Assembly: GCF_024721995.1 (NCBI RefSeq)
Contig: NZ_JANQBC010000004.1
Coordinates: 62,001 to 126,000 of the forward strand
Direction of reading: 5' to 3'
Length of the DNA: 64,000 nucleotides
From: Paenibacillus radicibacter
GTDB taxonomy: Bacteria; Bacillota; Bacilli; Paenibacillales; NBRC-103111
Under the pieces are notes generated by a model. The model was not told where the DNA came from. It worked only from the letters and a program-made list of their open reading frames with translations, and ran no database searches. Below, in pieces: positions 35,641 through 44,017 of the stretch. A program made the position numbers and the translations under genes. Each line of letters starts with the position of its first letter. Positions within the stretch are counted from its first letter, which is position 1.

Positions 35641-35752
35641 AGACCAAGTGCGCTAACACTTGGCCTACAATTGGCTTGGATGGTTGTTTCCTTCTAAGTC
35701 TTAGAACGCACAAACCCACCTTCTGCTGCTAATCTTCGGGTGGGTTTACTTC
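35641..35752 (+). other. Structured intergenic segment, possible small RNA
   Basis: Two hairpins lie in the 426-nt gap between sodA and the convergent AraC gene. ACCAAGTG pairs with CACTTGG (35643-35663), and AAACCCACC pairs with GGTGGGTTT (around 35712-35748) around a loop containing GCTGCTA. The layout resembles the region downstream of small holin-like (TxpA-type) toxin genes, but no convincing toxin gene is left. A 21-codon hydrophobic frame at 35572-35637 lacks a ribosome binding site. Confidence 0.35.
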
Positions 35753-35895
35753 TTCTGGTTGCGATTAATGTATGTTAAAAGTGCAAGAATAAACTTTGGA
35801 AACCATGCCCACCCAAGATTCAATTGTAGTTATATTTTACCTTTTTAGGGATATACAAACAAGTGTTCTCTATTACTTTTTTGCGTAATTATACT

Positions 35896-35921
35896 AAAAA
35901 AGCACCCAGTCGGGTGCTTTT
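35896..35921. terminator. Bidirectional intrinsic terminator
   Basis: AAAAGCACCC and GGGTGCTTTT with loop AGTC. The long T-run is on the minus strand, so it mainly ends the AraC/GyrI gene at 35948. Confidence 0.88.
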
Positions 35922-35947
35922 ACTATTTTCTCATAAAACGAATATCC

Positions 35948-36919
35948 TTACTTCGGCGCAATCGGAATCAATGCTTCAATCACAATAGTCAGTGTCTCCT
36001 GACCACTTACATACCACTCTAGCATTGGTTGATCGACAAGCTGAAATGCACTCGTTGGCAACCAATCTTGTAAAATATGCTTGAACGCATGATCCACCTG
36101 CTGAACCGCTTGTCCCATTGCACCGGGAAGTGAGCTATCCACTTCCACACGGCATGAAGCATATTGACCTGTTGGAATCTCTTGAATATCAATCCCATCT
36201 GTTCCTGTTAGTACCTCACCTGGAACTGTAACAGCTGCATCATAGCGACGATTACTGCTAGATGTGACTAGATTATCGTCAAAGAACATGCCGAGTACCA
36301 TCGTCTCAGGTGCATATAATTCTCGTGCTCCAACCCATCCACATACTTTATTGAAAGCCGCATCAATACTAGCACTTAATTCACTAGGTTCATAACCTTC
36401 ATATACACGGACATAAGCTACACGCAGATCAGGCAACTTCTTTACTATAACATTCATGGACTCGAAACCCCTTTGGATTATACTCTCAGCGGCCGCTGCT
36501 GTATAAGTATCATAACGCTCTGCTGGGGAAATCGCTTGCCAATCCTTGCTGTCCGTTTTGCAAATCTTGCTATTTGGACTTGCTATATATTGCTCCCGAT
36601 ACTGTGTTGCACTCATGCCGAATCTCTCTTTGAACGCACGGGAAAAAGTCGATACAGACGAAAATCCAGAGTCCAGTGCAATAGAAGTTAGTTCTGTATT
36701 CAGATTGTGCACCAACATCTTAGCAGCACGCTCAATCTTCTCACGTCGTACATAAGCATTCACTGGAATTCCAACGACTTGCTTGAAAATCCGGTGAAAA
36801 TGATACGGGGAAAACGCCGCCTGCTCCGCTAACACCTGCAAAGACAAATCCTGATCCAAGTTATGCTGAATGTAATTAATGACTTTATTCATGCGAACCA
36901 CATGCTCATCCTTGTGCAT
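35948..36919 (-). CDS. AraC-family regulator with GyrI-like ligand-binding domain
   Basis: 323-residue transcription factor. The N-terminal AraC domain, residues 8-110, has NLDQDLSLQVLAEQAAFSPYHFHRIFKQVVGIPVNAYVRREK and LTSIALDSGFSSVSTFSRAFKERFG. The C-terminal about 155 residues (MNVIVKKLPDLRVAYVRVYEGYEPSELSASIDAAF) form a GyrI/SOUL-like domain that binds small hydrophobic ligands in relatives. A GAGGTTG stands before ATG 36919. It follows mutY on the minus strand within 26 nt and may be cotranscribed, though no link in function is evident. Confidence 0.92.
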   Translation of the reverse strand: MHKDEHVVRMNKVINYIQHNLDQDLSLQVLAEQAAFSPYHFHRIFKQVVGIPVNAYVRREKIERAAKMLVHNLNTELTSIALDSGFSSVSTFSRAFKERFGMSATQYREQYIASPNSKICKTDSKDWQAISPAERYDTYTAAAAESIIQRGFESMNVIVKKLPDLRVAYVRVYEGYEPSELSASIDAAFNKVCGWVGARELYAPETMVLGMFFDDNLVTSSSNRRYDAAVTVPGEVLTGTDGIDIQEIPTGQYASCRVEVDSSLPGAMGQAVQQVDHAFKHILQDWLPTSAFQLVDQPMLEWYVSGQETLTIVIEALIPIAPK

Positions 36920-36945
36920 TACAGCAACCTCACTAAGCGATATTT

Positions 36946-38163
36946 TTACTGGTCAAAATAATGGTCTAACACACGAATGAACACGTTCGGAAACGCGTAC
37001 TTCTCCATCTCCTCTTGCGCCATCCAGCGATAATGGAAAGGCAAGAAACCCTGAACGCCCGCCTTCTCATCTGCGATACGACCGCGATACACACTCATCT
37101 GCCACTGAATATGAGAGAAAGTATGCTCCACATCCATCACCCAATCCGATGCTGTAACCGGAATATGTTCCTCTGTCGCCATGTATCCTTGGATTTGTGC
37201 GTGGTAAGCTTCATCCTCCTGCTTGTACACAAGCGGATCAGTCCCTTCTTTACGCTTCACCCACTTGCCCGCTTTCGCTTGCCTTTTCTTATCTGACTTC
37301 ACGTCAGAATTTGCTTCAAGCTCCATATGCGGCAATTCCCACATACGTGCAAGAAGTCCTTCTTGTGGACGTTGACGAATGAGAACTTTCCCTGCGTGCT
37401 CACCGGTTCCTTCGATCAACAGCATCAGTCTGCGCTCAGGGCGCGGCGGCTTCGCCTTCGTCTTGACAGGCAGCTGATCTTCTTTACCCGCAATTCGACC
37501 TGCACAATGCTCCATTACTGGACACGTTAAGCAGCTCGGCGACTTCGGTGTACATACCGTTGCCCCGAGTTCCATTAAGCCTTGATTAAAGTCCCCAGCT
37601 GCTCCTTCAGGGATTAACTCTTGTGCTAACTTCTCCATCATTACACGCGTGCGCGGTTTAGCAATATCATCATCCAGGTTAAAATATCTCGACAGCACCC
37701 GCATCACATTCCCATCAACTGCAGGTTCTGGTTTATTGTAAGCAATACTAAGAACAGCACCTGACGTGTAAGGTCCAACCCCTTTTAACGAGGAAATGGC
37801 TTCTTTCTCATCAGGGACAATTCCACCATAGCGCTCATGTACCTCACGAACCGCTAATTGCAAGTTACGTGCACGAGAGTAGTAACCTAGCCCTTCCCAA
37901 GCCTTCAGTACTTCCTCTTCCGGTGCATCTGCCAAAGCTTGTACCGTTGGGAACTTGTCTAGAAACCTATGCCAATACGGAATAACCGTGTCCACCCTTG
38001 TCTGCTGCAACATCACTTCAGATACCCAGATATAATATGGATCACGACTTCGGCGCCAAGGCAAGTCCCGCTTATGCTCGCGATACCAGTCTAATAAATG
38101 CTTTGAAAAATAGTTTTTTTGTAAGTTTTGATTCATCTCAGTCATCGTTTCTTTCTTCTCCAT
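36946..38163 (-). CDS. mutY: A/G-specific adenine glycosylase
   Basis: 405-residue base-excision repair enzyme that removes adenine opposite 8-oxoguanine. It shows the N-terminal HKRDLPWRRSRDPYYIWVSEVMLQQTRVDTVIPYW with the catalytic Glu, the helix-hairpin-helix region LKGVGPYTSGAVLS, the catalytic Asp in PAVDGNVMRVLSR, and the 4Fe-4S motif CTPKSPSCLTCPVMEHC. The C-terminal NUDIX-like 8-oxoG recognition domain begins near residue 245. No strong ribosome binding site marks ATG 38163; ATG 38145 is an alternative start. Confidence 0.95.
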   Translation of the reverse strand: MEKKETMTEMNQNLQKNYFSKHLLDWYREHKRDLPWRRSRDPYYIWVSEVMLQQTRVDTVIPYWHRFLDKFPTVQALADAPEEEVLKAWEGLGYYSRARNLQLAVREVHERYGGIVPDEKEAISSLKGVGPYTSGAVLSIAYNKPEPAVDGNVMRVLSRYFNLDDDIAKPRTRVMMEKLAQELIPEGAAGDFNQGLMELGATVCTPKSPSCLTCPVMEHCAGRIAGKEDQLPVKTKAKPPRPERRLMLLIEGTGEHAGKVLIRQRPQEGLLARMWELPHMELEANSDVKSDKKRQAKAGKWVKRKEGTDPLVYKQEDEAYHAQIQGYMATEEHIPVTASDWVMDVEHTFSHIQWQMSVYRGRIADEKAGVQGFLPFHYRWMAQEEMEKYAFPNVFIRVLDHYFDQ

Positions 38164-38216
38164 CCGTTAAGCGTTATAATAATTATACTTGAAACCCGTT
38201 TAGGAGGCTTGTTATT

Positions 38217-38741
38217 TTGTACAACCAAAGAAAAAATACAGTTAGCAGCCTATCCGTCCTCATCCCACTTTTCTTCATTTGGGGCTTGGAGTGGATTGTT
38301 AGAGCTGGTCTTTTGCTTGCCGAAAAAAAATATAATGTCGAAGGATGGAGTACATACGCGTTCTATGGCGCTGTCGGTTTAAGCGTAATTGCGATCATCG
38401 TGAGTCTAATGCGACCAAGTTGGAGTGCGAGCTCACATATTACAGGATTGTTCCTAATCCCCATGCTCTTATTCGTCCTAGCTTGCTGGATCTTGCAATA
38501 TATCGGTGCAGTTAACCTGTTCTTTATCCCTATCTTCCAATCATTCTTACTCGCAACAGGCCTTGTTGCACTTGGGATTATGTTGGGTCGGACATTAACG
38601 TTTATCGGATTGTGGCTATTCGCTATGGCAGCAACACTCAGCATTCTGTACCTTGGCTACTCCCCGCTTATTTTATACGCAAGTGGCGGAATTGCAATGT
38701 TCGTAGCTGCTATTCAGCTTAGAATGTGGAATCGATTTTAA
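38217..38741 (+). CDS. Membrane protein of unknown function
   Basis: 174-residue protein with five to six hydrophobic segments covering nearly its whole length (SVLIPLFFIWGLEWIVRAGLLL, FYGAVGLSVIAIIVSL, ITGLFLIPMLLFVLACWILQY, FLLATGLVALGIMLG, LWLFAMAATLSILYLG, ILYASGGIAMFVAAI). I recognise no family. It starts with TTG: AGGAGG lies 9 nt upstream and there is no closer ATG. It is divergent from mutY. Confidence 0.75.
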   Translation: MYNQRKNTVSSLSVLIPLFFIWGLEWIVRAGLLLAEKKYNVEGWSTYAFYGAVGLSVIAIIVSLMRPSWSASSHITGLFLIPMLLFVLACWILQYIGAVNLFFIPIFQSFLLATGLVALGIMLGRTLTFIGLWLFAMAATLSILYLGYSPLILYASGGIAMFVAAIQLRMWNRF

Positions 38742-38827
38742 AAGCTTAACATCGTGCTCGGCCATAGACCGTGTCCATCCTGTCCCTTTATTCATATGCT
38801 AAATGAGTTAGGGAAGGAGTGGGAACC

Positions 38828-39238
38828 ATGCCAAGTAACAGCTCACTCTGTGAGCAATTCTCAAGAATCATCGGAGGGCAAGCCGGCTTCGCTGGTGGTA
38901 AGTGCGTCTCAACGATTAATCGCAACGAGATTAAAGCTACGATTCTAGGAAAAAGATTTCAAGTCACGTCTTCCTTTTCCTTTGAATCCCTCGATACACG
39001 TACGGGTAGAGCACTTTGCCTAGGACGAGCTGCCTTCTTGGAACAAGAAGTGAATCCGTTTATTACGGCTATACGAAGTCAAGGCATCATCGTCTCGTCC
39101 ATTCGCTCGGAATGGCTGTTTGATCGCCCCCAACTCATCTATGTGAACATTGAAGCTGTGGCTAAGCCGCTTGTGTTTGCTAGAAAAGTGAGACGGGCAT
39201 TAGATGCCATTCATGGTAATGGTAAAATAGCTAAATAG
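38828..39238 (+). CDS. DUF1259 (LpqO-like) protein
   Basis: 136-residue protein resembling one copy of the DUF1259 domain: LGRAAFLEQEVNPFITAIRSQGIIVSSIRSEWLFDRPQLIYVNIEAVAKPLVFARKVRRALDAI. No signal peptide. Function unknown in the family. ATG 38828 has AAGGAG 8 nt upstream, so the GTG three codons earlier is rejected. The usual histidine pattern after the IxV strand (AlHNH-like) reads SIRSEW here, so it may have lost a metal site. A terminator follows. Confidence 0.8.
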   Translation: MPSNSSLCEQFSRIIGGQAGFAGGKCVSTINRNEIKATILGKRFQVTSSFSFESLDTRTGRALCLGRAAFLEQEVNPFITAIRSQGIIVSSIRSEWLFDRPQLIYVNIEAVAKPLVFARKVRRALDAIHGNGKIAK

Positions 39239-39240
39239 CA

Positions 39241-39268
39241 AAAAAGTCACCTCGTAAAGGTGACTTTT
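39241..39268. terminator. Bidirectional intrinsic terminator
   Basis: AAAAGTCACC and GGTGACTTTT with a 7-nt loop separate the DUF1259 gene from the convergent response-regulator gene. Confidence 0.9.
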
Positions 39269-39293
39269 ATTTATTATGCCAACTTATTACTAA

Positions 39294-39983
39294 CTACACC
39301 GTGAACCGGTACCCCGCTCCCCACACCGTCTCAATATATTGTGGATTCGAAGGATCAGCTTCCATCTTCTCGCGTATGCGACGGATATGGACGGTTACAG
39401 TCGCAATGTCGCCTGCGGATTCGAGCCCCCATATTTTCTCAAACAAATGCTCTTTATTAAAAACATGGTTCGGGTTCTGTGCCAAGAATGCGAGCAAATC
39501 GAATTCCTTCGTCGTGAAGACGACTTCCTTCTCGTTCACGTACACCCTTCTCGAACTTTTGTCGATCGACAATCCACGAATCCGAACCTCATCCAGCACA
39601 GGCTCTTTTTTCCCGATTAACCGTTCATAACGAGCAAGATGCGCCTTCACTCTGGCTACTAACTCACTTGGGCTAAATGGCTTGGTCATGTAGTCATCCG
39701 CACCTAAGCCAAGACCTCTAATCTTGTCGATCTCTTCTTTCTTAGCTGAGACAATGAGAATCGGAACATCCTTCACCGCACGAATTTGCTTACAGATGTC
39801 AAAGCCATTCACCTTAGGCAGCATTAGATCGAGAATGAACAAGTCATAATCCTCTTCTAATGCACGGCGCAGCCCCTCATCTCCAGAGAAGCACATCTCC
39901 ACAGCGTAGCCGTTAATTTCTAAGTAATCGCGTTCTAGCTCGGCAATACTGGATTCATCTTCAATGATTAGAATGCGTGTCAT
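39294..39983 (-). CDS. OmpR/PhoB-type response regulator
   Basis: 229-residue DNA-binding response regulator. The receiver domain has the phosphoacceptor Asp in DYDLFILDLMLPKVNGFDICKQI near residue 52, acidic residues in IIEDESS, and the Lys in DYMTKPFSPSELVARV near 103. The winged-helix output domain spans about residues 130-228 (EFDLLAFLAQNPNHVFNKEHLFEKIWG, TVTVHIRRIREKMEADP). It ends the two-gene operon and overlaps the kinase gene by 4 nt upstream. Confidence 0.95.
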   Translation of the reverse strand: MTRILIIEDESSIAELERDYLEINGYAVEMCFSGDEGLRRALEEDYDLFILDLMLPKVNGFDICKQIRAVKDVPILIVSAKKEEIDKIRGLGLGADDYMTKPFSPSELVARVKAHLARYERLIGKKEPVLDEVRIRGLSIDKSSRRVYVNEKEVVFTTKEFDLLAFLAQNPNHVFNKEHLFEKIWGLESAGDIATVTVHIRRIREKMEADPSNPQYIETVWGAGYRFTV

Positions 39984-41458
39984 CTTGCCTCACCTGCCTT
40001 TACTAGCTGCTTTTTTAATGTGAAAATAATCCGTGTGCCTGCATGTAGCTGGCTTGTCACTCGTATATCCCCGCCATGTTCTCGAATGATTTGCTTCGCA
40101 ATCGCAAGACCAAGACCACTGCCCCTTTTATCCATGTTCCGAGAAGGGTCTGCTCGATAGAATCGGTCAAAGATGTACGGTAAATCCGCTTCCTCAATGC
40201 CCGCTCCATTATCTTCGATTACAATTGTCACCTGCTCCAGTTCCTCTGTTACGTCCATCTTGATGCTTTTGTCCAATTTATCCATGTACTTTACACTGTT
40301 GTCGACAATGTTCATGATTGTACGCTTGAGTTGTTCCCGATCTGCTGTAACGAAAGTTGGCTTTGCCAAATGAACGTTTAGTTCCATCTGAATGCCTTTC
40401 TGATCAAGATCAAATCGGATCTCATCCATGCAGTCTGTCAGGTATTCGCTGATCTCTACCTGTTCAAAAGTAAATGGGAGTCGCTTTAAGTCCAGCTTCG
40501 AGAATAAGAACAATTCATCAATTAATCGATCCATGTCGCTTGCCTTGTAATAAATCGTCTTTACGTACTTGTCCATTTTCTCAGGTGTATCCGCAATGCC
40601 ATCTCGAATGCCCTCCACATAACCTAAGATCGTCGTGATCGGTGTCTTCAGATCATGGGAAATATTCGAGATCAACTCCTTGCGATTCTCCTCATATTGC
40701 AGCTGCATATCGACCGAACTCTTGAGTCTTTGGCGCATTTCCTCGAAGGAGAGGAACAGCTCACCGATCTCGTCCTTTTTTGTAGAAGTCATCTTGAAAT
40801 CGAGTGTACCTTCCGTAATCTGTTCGGCACCTTTCCTCAAAGCATGAAGCGGTTTAATAATACTCTTCGTCACAAAATAATAGAGTACAAGATAAATCCC
40901 AACTAATAGGACAAACAAGCCCACGAGCCATAGAGGGAATAAGCTTCTAGACAACTGCGCGAACGGACTGACTTCTTTCATGGTGAAAATCGTTCCGCTC
41001 GTCTGATCTTTGAAGAAGAAATCAAATTTGACGTATGTGAAATAGCGATCCCCTGCTCGTACAGTGTCTCGCACATTAATATTCGCTGGTTCATGGGCAG
41101 GCAAACTTGCTTCTAAGCCTGCATTCTTCAAGGATTCCGACATGTACACAATATCCGAACCTTTGCGTACAAGCATGCCAGAGTGAATAAGTGCCATTTC
41201 GCGATCGGCTTGCTGCTGGACTTGCGGTTCAAGAAGCTGTTCAGGAGTACCTTTCGCGATCAGCTTCACATCGATAAAAGCATTCTCTTCCTGTGGTGTT
41301 AGTGGTTTTAATGCGTATTGGTTCGTATAAATGTTCGTGATTGCTTTGAAATCTCCCGTAATGGCAGAGGAGATGAGTAGTCCCGCTGCCACGAACAAGG
41401 AGATCGTGAGGATCAGCATGACCGTATACGATAATAGTAATTTATTGCGAATCGACAT
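39980..41458 (-). CDS. Sensor histidine kinase with HAMP domain
   Basis: 492-residue membrane kinase, partner of the adjacent OmpR-type regulator. Helix 1 is near residues 9-31 and helix 2 near 175-197 (LWLVGLFVLLVGIYLVLYYF), with an extracellular region between. A HAMP domain follows, then HisKA with the phosphoacceptor His in ISNISHDLKTPITTILGYVEGI near residue 265, and the ATPase domain (NIVDNSVKYMDK, IEDNGAGIEEADLPYIFDRFYR, GSGLGLAIAKQIIREHGG). The signal sensed is unknown. Element E lies immediately upstream of its start codon. Confidence 0.95.
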   Translation of the reverse strand: MSIRNKLLLSYTVMLILTISLFVAAGLLISSAITGDFKAITNIYTNQYALKPLTPQEENAFIDVKLIAKGTPEQLLEPQVQQQADREMALIHSGMLVRKGSDIVYMSESLKNAGLEASLPAHEPANINVRDTVRAGDRYFTYVKFDFFFKDQTSGTIFTMKEVSPFAQLSRSLFPLWLVGLFVLLVGIYLVLYYFVTKSIIKPLHALRKGAEQITEGTLDFKMTSTKKDEIGELFLSFEEMRQRLKSSVDMQLQYEENRKELISNISHDLKTPITTILGYVEGIRDGIADTPEKMDKYVKTIYYKASDMDRLIDELFLFSKLDLKRLPFTFEQVEISEYLTDCMDEIRFDLDQKGIQMELNVHLAKPTFVTADREQLKRTIMNIVDNSVKYMDKLDKSIKMDVTEELEQVTIVIEDNGAGIEEADLPYIFDRFYRADPSRNMDKRGSGLGLAIAKQIIREHGGDIRVTSQLHAGTRIIFTLKKQLVKAGEAR

Positions 41459-41471
41459 GCTTAGCCTCCCT

Positions 41472-41629
41472 AGATTAAAAGTTAGGTCGTTCCAGATAAA
41501 AGCAGCACTTCCGGTCGCTGTCTCAATCGTGAATTTTGAATTTATGTATTGGTAGTTTCACGATTTCAAAGGCGAACGCTACGCTCCTCCAGTTGCTCCT
41601 TTTACCTTACTCTTAACTTTTAATTATCT
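41472..41629 (+). repeat. Dispersed structured element, copy E
   Basis: 158-nt member of the family. The outer arms AGATTAAAAGTTA (41472-41484) and TAACTTTTAATTATCT (41614-41629) pair with a 3-nt bulge. A nested stem pairs AAAAGCAGCA with TGCTCCTTTT (one mismatch). The core CTTCCGGTCGCTGTCTCA, the central stem ATCGTGAA/TTCACGAT and the right segment GGCGAACGCTACGCTCCTCC match copy C. It fills the gap between the VOC gene's stop codon and the sensor kinase start. Confidence 0.87.
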
Positions 41630-41638
41630 TTTTTAAAA

Positions 41639-42007
41639 CTAAAAAAATTCAATAAACTCCAGTCGGTTGCCGAACGGGTCTTCCGTATGGAAACGCAGTC
41701 TGCCTTCGATCTGTTCGTCTTCGACGATAGATCGTCCTGCTTCAATAAACTTCGCACGTAATGCTGGTAAGTCATTCACTTCAAATCCTGGATGCGCTTT
41801 GCGTGCTGGCTTAAAGTCAGCTTCTACACCAATGTGAATTTCGTGCTTTCCACACTGGAACCATACACCACCACGCTTTTGCAAATTAAGAGGTTTAGGC
41901 AGTTCAGGTAATCCAATTAGTTCACCATAAAAAGCTCTTGCCTCTTCTTCACACCCTGCTGGTGCTGCTAGCTGCACATGATCAAGCCCTACAAATGTAT
42001 AACTCAT
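41639..42007 (-). CDS. VOC-family (glyoxalase/dioxygenase-like) protein
   Basis: 122-residue protein with one vicinal-oxygen-chelate fold. LDHVQLAAPAGCEEEARAFYGELIGL is at the N-terminus and FHTEDPFGNRLEFIEF at the C-terminus, with a possible metal Glu near the end and His in LDHVQL. The middle GKHEIHIGVEADFKPARKAHPGFEV fits too. Substrate unknown. Element E begins 10 nt past its stop codon. Confidence 0.88.
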   Translation of the reverse strand: MSYTFVGLDHVQLAAPAGCEEEARAFYGELIGLPELPKPLNLQKRGGVWFQCGKHEIHIGVEADFKPARKAHPGFEVNDLPALRAKFIEAGRSIVEDEQIEGRLRFHTEDPFGNRLEFIEFF

Positions 42008-42127
42008 TTAAACCAACCTCCTCTGATTTAAGTTTCATCAAACGAAACTAAGTTTCATTTATCTGAATATTATAATATTATCGGAGTTTGGAGCCGATGT
42101 AAATATATTAGAATCTTGAATCCCTAC

Positions 42128-42511
42128 CTAATTCTCCACTACAGCAAATGCTGCCGCAAGCCCCTCACTATGGGAAATGCTCACATGTACGCGGAAGCCT
42201 TCAGTCAGTCCTAAACGTGCTACACAAGCATCAGATAGCATGCAATGTGGTTTTCCTAGCTCGTCTGGTGTAATCTCCATATCTTGAAAACCGACAATTG
42301 CACCGATCCCGCAGCCGAGCGCCTTAACGACCGCTTCCTTCACGGCGAACCGACCTGCAACGAATTCGGCTAATCTGGCTTTACGCTCCTCTGCCAGCTT
42401 GCGTTCAGCTGGTGTCAGCACACGCTCTATAAATCGCTTTGCACTTGCTGATTCTAGCATGCGGCCAATGCGCTCGATCTGAATAATATCGTTACCAATG
42501 CCTTTAATCAT
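42128..42511 (-). CDS. acpS: Holo-[acyl-carrier-protein] synthase
   Basis: 127-residue enzyme that attaches 4'-phosphopantetheine from CoA to the acyl carrier protein. The two signature regions are GIGNDIIQIERIGRML, with the Mg-binding Asp near residue 8, and EFVAGRFAVKEAVVKALGCGIG, with the catalytic Glu near residue 58. The C-terminal HVSISHSEGLAAAFAVVE is also typical. The gene has no close partner here. Confidence 0.96.
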   Translation of the reverse strand: MIKGIGNDIIQIERIGRMLESASAKRFIERVLTPAERKLAEERKARLAEFVAGRFAVKEAVVKALGCGIGAIVGFQDMEITPDELGKPHCMLSDACVARLGLTEGFRVHVSISHSEGLAAAFAVVEN

Positions 42512-42713
42512 GAACGTCTGTTCCCTTCACTTGCATAATTAATCCTTGCATTCATCATTACGTAACGCACATAAAAGGTCAAGCGATGAGCAAAGATAAC
42601 GGATAGCTATAAGCCAAACTTTTGACAATAATGGTATTTATTATCTGTCTCTGGTACAATGAAAATCATAACGGATTATGCTGGAAAGAGAAAAACAGGG
42701 GGCTGAAAAATCC

Positions 42714-43454
42714 ATGGAACTCATCATCCTTACAGGTTCATCGCGTGGGCTTGGCGAAGCCTTTGCCCAGCAATTACTCGCACCAAACCGCCATATTATC
42801 TGTATCTCACGTCATAAGAATATGAAGCTCATTGCCCTCGCCTCAGAAGCTGGCATTAAGCTGGACAACCTCGAATTTGATCTTACTGCAACCGAACATA
42901 TCGATGCGCTGACAGCTCGAATTTTTGCCAAAGTAAAGTTATCAGAACTTACAGCTGCCTATCTGATTAACAATGCAGGCACTTTGCATCCAATGGCACC
43001 ACTTAGCAAATGCGACTGTGAAGCAATCGACCAGAACATCAAGATCAACCTCACAGCGCCAATGCTGCTTACCACTAATTTCATGAAATGGGCAGCAAAA
43101 GCAGCAATCGATAAGCGTGTACTCAACATCTCCTCGGGCGCAGGCAAGAAACCGTATCACGGATGGAGTGCCTATTGCACGGCTAAAGCCGGCCTCGACC
43201 ATTTCACTAGATGCGTAGCTCTCGAGCAGGTTGATGCTGAATTCCCCGTTAAGATCGCTTCGGTCTCCCCTGGGGTTATTGATACAGACATGCAAGAGCA
43301 GATTCGCAAGACAAGTGCAGAGGATTTCAAGCAAGTTGGGCGCTTCATTGATCTGAAACAATCTGGCGATCTCCTAACTGCTGAAGCTGCTGCTACACGT
43401 TTAATTGAGCTATTAATGTCGGATGAATTCGGACAAGAACCGGTTATTGTATAG
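42714..43454 (+). CDS. Short-chain dehydrogenase/reductase (YueD-like)
   Basis: 246-residue NAD(P)-dependent reductase. The cofactor loop is ILTGSSRGLGEAFAQ at the N-terminus, then YLINNAGTLHPM, and the catalytic Ser and Tyr-x3-Lys in NISSGAGKKPYHGWSAYCTAKAGLDHF near residues 140-165. This arrangement resembles the benzil reductase YueD and sepiapterin reductase group. GGGGG lies upstream of ATG 42714 and the family starts exactly there, so the 12 extra upstream codons are rejected. Substrate unknown. Confidence 0.88.
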   Translation: MELIILTGSSRGLGEAFAQQLLAPNRHIICISRHKNMKLIALASEAGIKLDNLEFDLTATEHIDALTARIFAKVKLSELTAAYLINNAGTLHPMAPLSKCDCEAIDQNIKINLTAPMLLTTNFMKWAAKAAIDKRVLNISSGAGKKPYHGWSAYCTAKAGLDHFTRCVALEQVDAEFPVKIASVSPGVIDTDMQEQIRKTSAEDFKQVGRFIDLKQSGDLLTAEAAATRLIELLMSDEFGQEPVIV

Positions 43455-43471
43455 GTTTGTTAAATGAATAT

Positions 43472-43505
43472 AACGCTCGTGGACATCAGTCTACGAGCGT
43501 TTTTT
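43472..43505 (+). terminator. Intrinsic terminator after the short-chain dehydrogenase
   Basis: AACGCTCGTGGAC pairs with GTCTACGAGCGTT (one G-U pair, 4-nt loop ATCA), followed by a T-run. Confidence 0.92.
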
Positions 43506-43566
43506 GCGTGATCAGAAGCAGGTTCATATCTGGATTACAATCTAATCTTGCACAAAACCTTCGCTT

Positions 43567-43585
43567 GTTATATATTATATATAAC
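43567..43585. promoter_or_regulatory. Palindromic operator upstream of the GntR/DUF1648 operon
   Basis: GTTATATATTATATATAAC is a 19-nt palindrome, perfect apart from its central base. It lies 31 nt before the GntR start codon. GntR regulators of the YtrA type bind AT-rich palindromes, so this is a good candidate for autoregulation. It probably overlaps the promoter. Confidence 0.65.
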
Positions 43586-43616
43586 AGATATTTAACTTAT
43601 TGCAGGAGGTGTACCC

Positions 43617-44003
43617 ATGATCATTCAACTAGACTTACAATCCGAAACACCCATCTACGCACAGCTATGCAATCAAATTATGGAAGGTATCGCGAGTGGA
43701 CAATTAAAGCCTGGCGACCCTCTTCCATCCGTTAGAAGCTTGGCAGCAGATATTGGTATTAACCTGCACACAGTGAATAAATCCTACACACTGCTTAAAG
43801 CAGATGGATTTATTCAGATTCATCGGCAGAAAGGGGTCGTCATTCAGCCCGATTCCATGCCAACGGTGACCAAAGAATACGAAGCCAAGCTAAGTCAGGA
43901 GCTAAGGCCGATTATCGCTGAAGCCATCGTAAGAAACATGTCCGCCGAACAGCTTAAGCAGATTGTAAGTGAGTTGTATCAGCACATTAAAAATCCCGAC
44001 TAA
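43617..44003 (+). CDS. GntR-family regulator, YtrA type
   Basis: 128-residue repressor with the winged helix-turn-helix PIYAQLCNQIMEGIASGQLKPGDPLPSVRSLAADIGINLHTVNKSYTLLKADGFIQIHRQKGVVI and only a short C-terminal dimerisation tail, as in the YtrA subfamily. GGAGG precedes the ATG. It is followed 14 nt later by a membrane protein gene, and a palindrome lies upstream, so it probably controls its own two-gene operon. YtrA relatives often respond to cell-wall-active compounds. Confidence 0.93.
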   Translation: MIIQLDLQSETPIYAQLCNQIMEGIASGQLKPGDPLPSVRSLAADIGINLHTVNKSYTLLKADGFIQIHRQKGVVIQPDSMPTVTKEYEAKLSQELRPIIAEAIVRNMSAEQLKQIVSELYQHIKNPD

Positions 44004-44017
44004 AGGAGAAATGCTCC

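Noticed and set aside
42942-43361. 139-codon minus-strand frame
   Set aside because: It is antisense to the short-chain dehydrogenase, whose motifs are intact on the plus strand.
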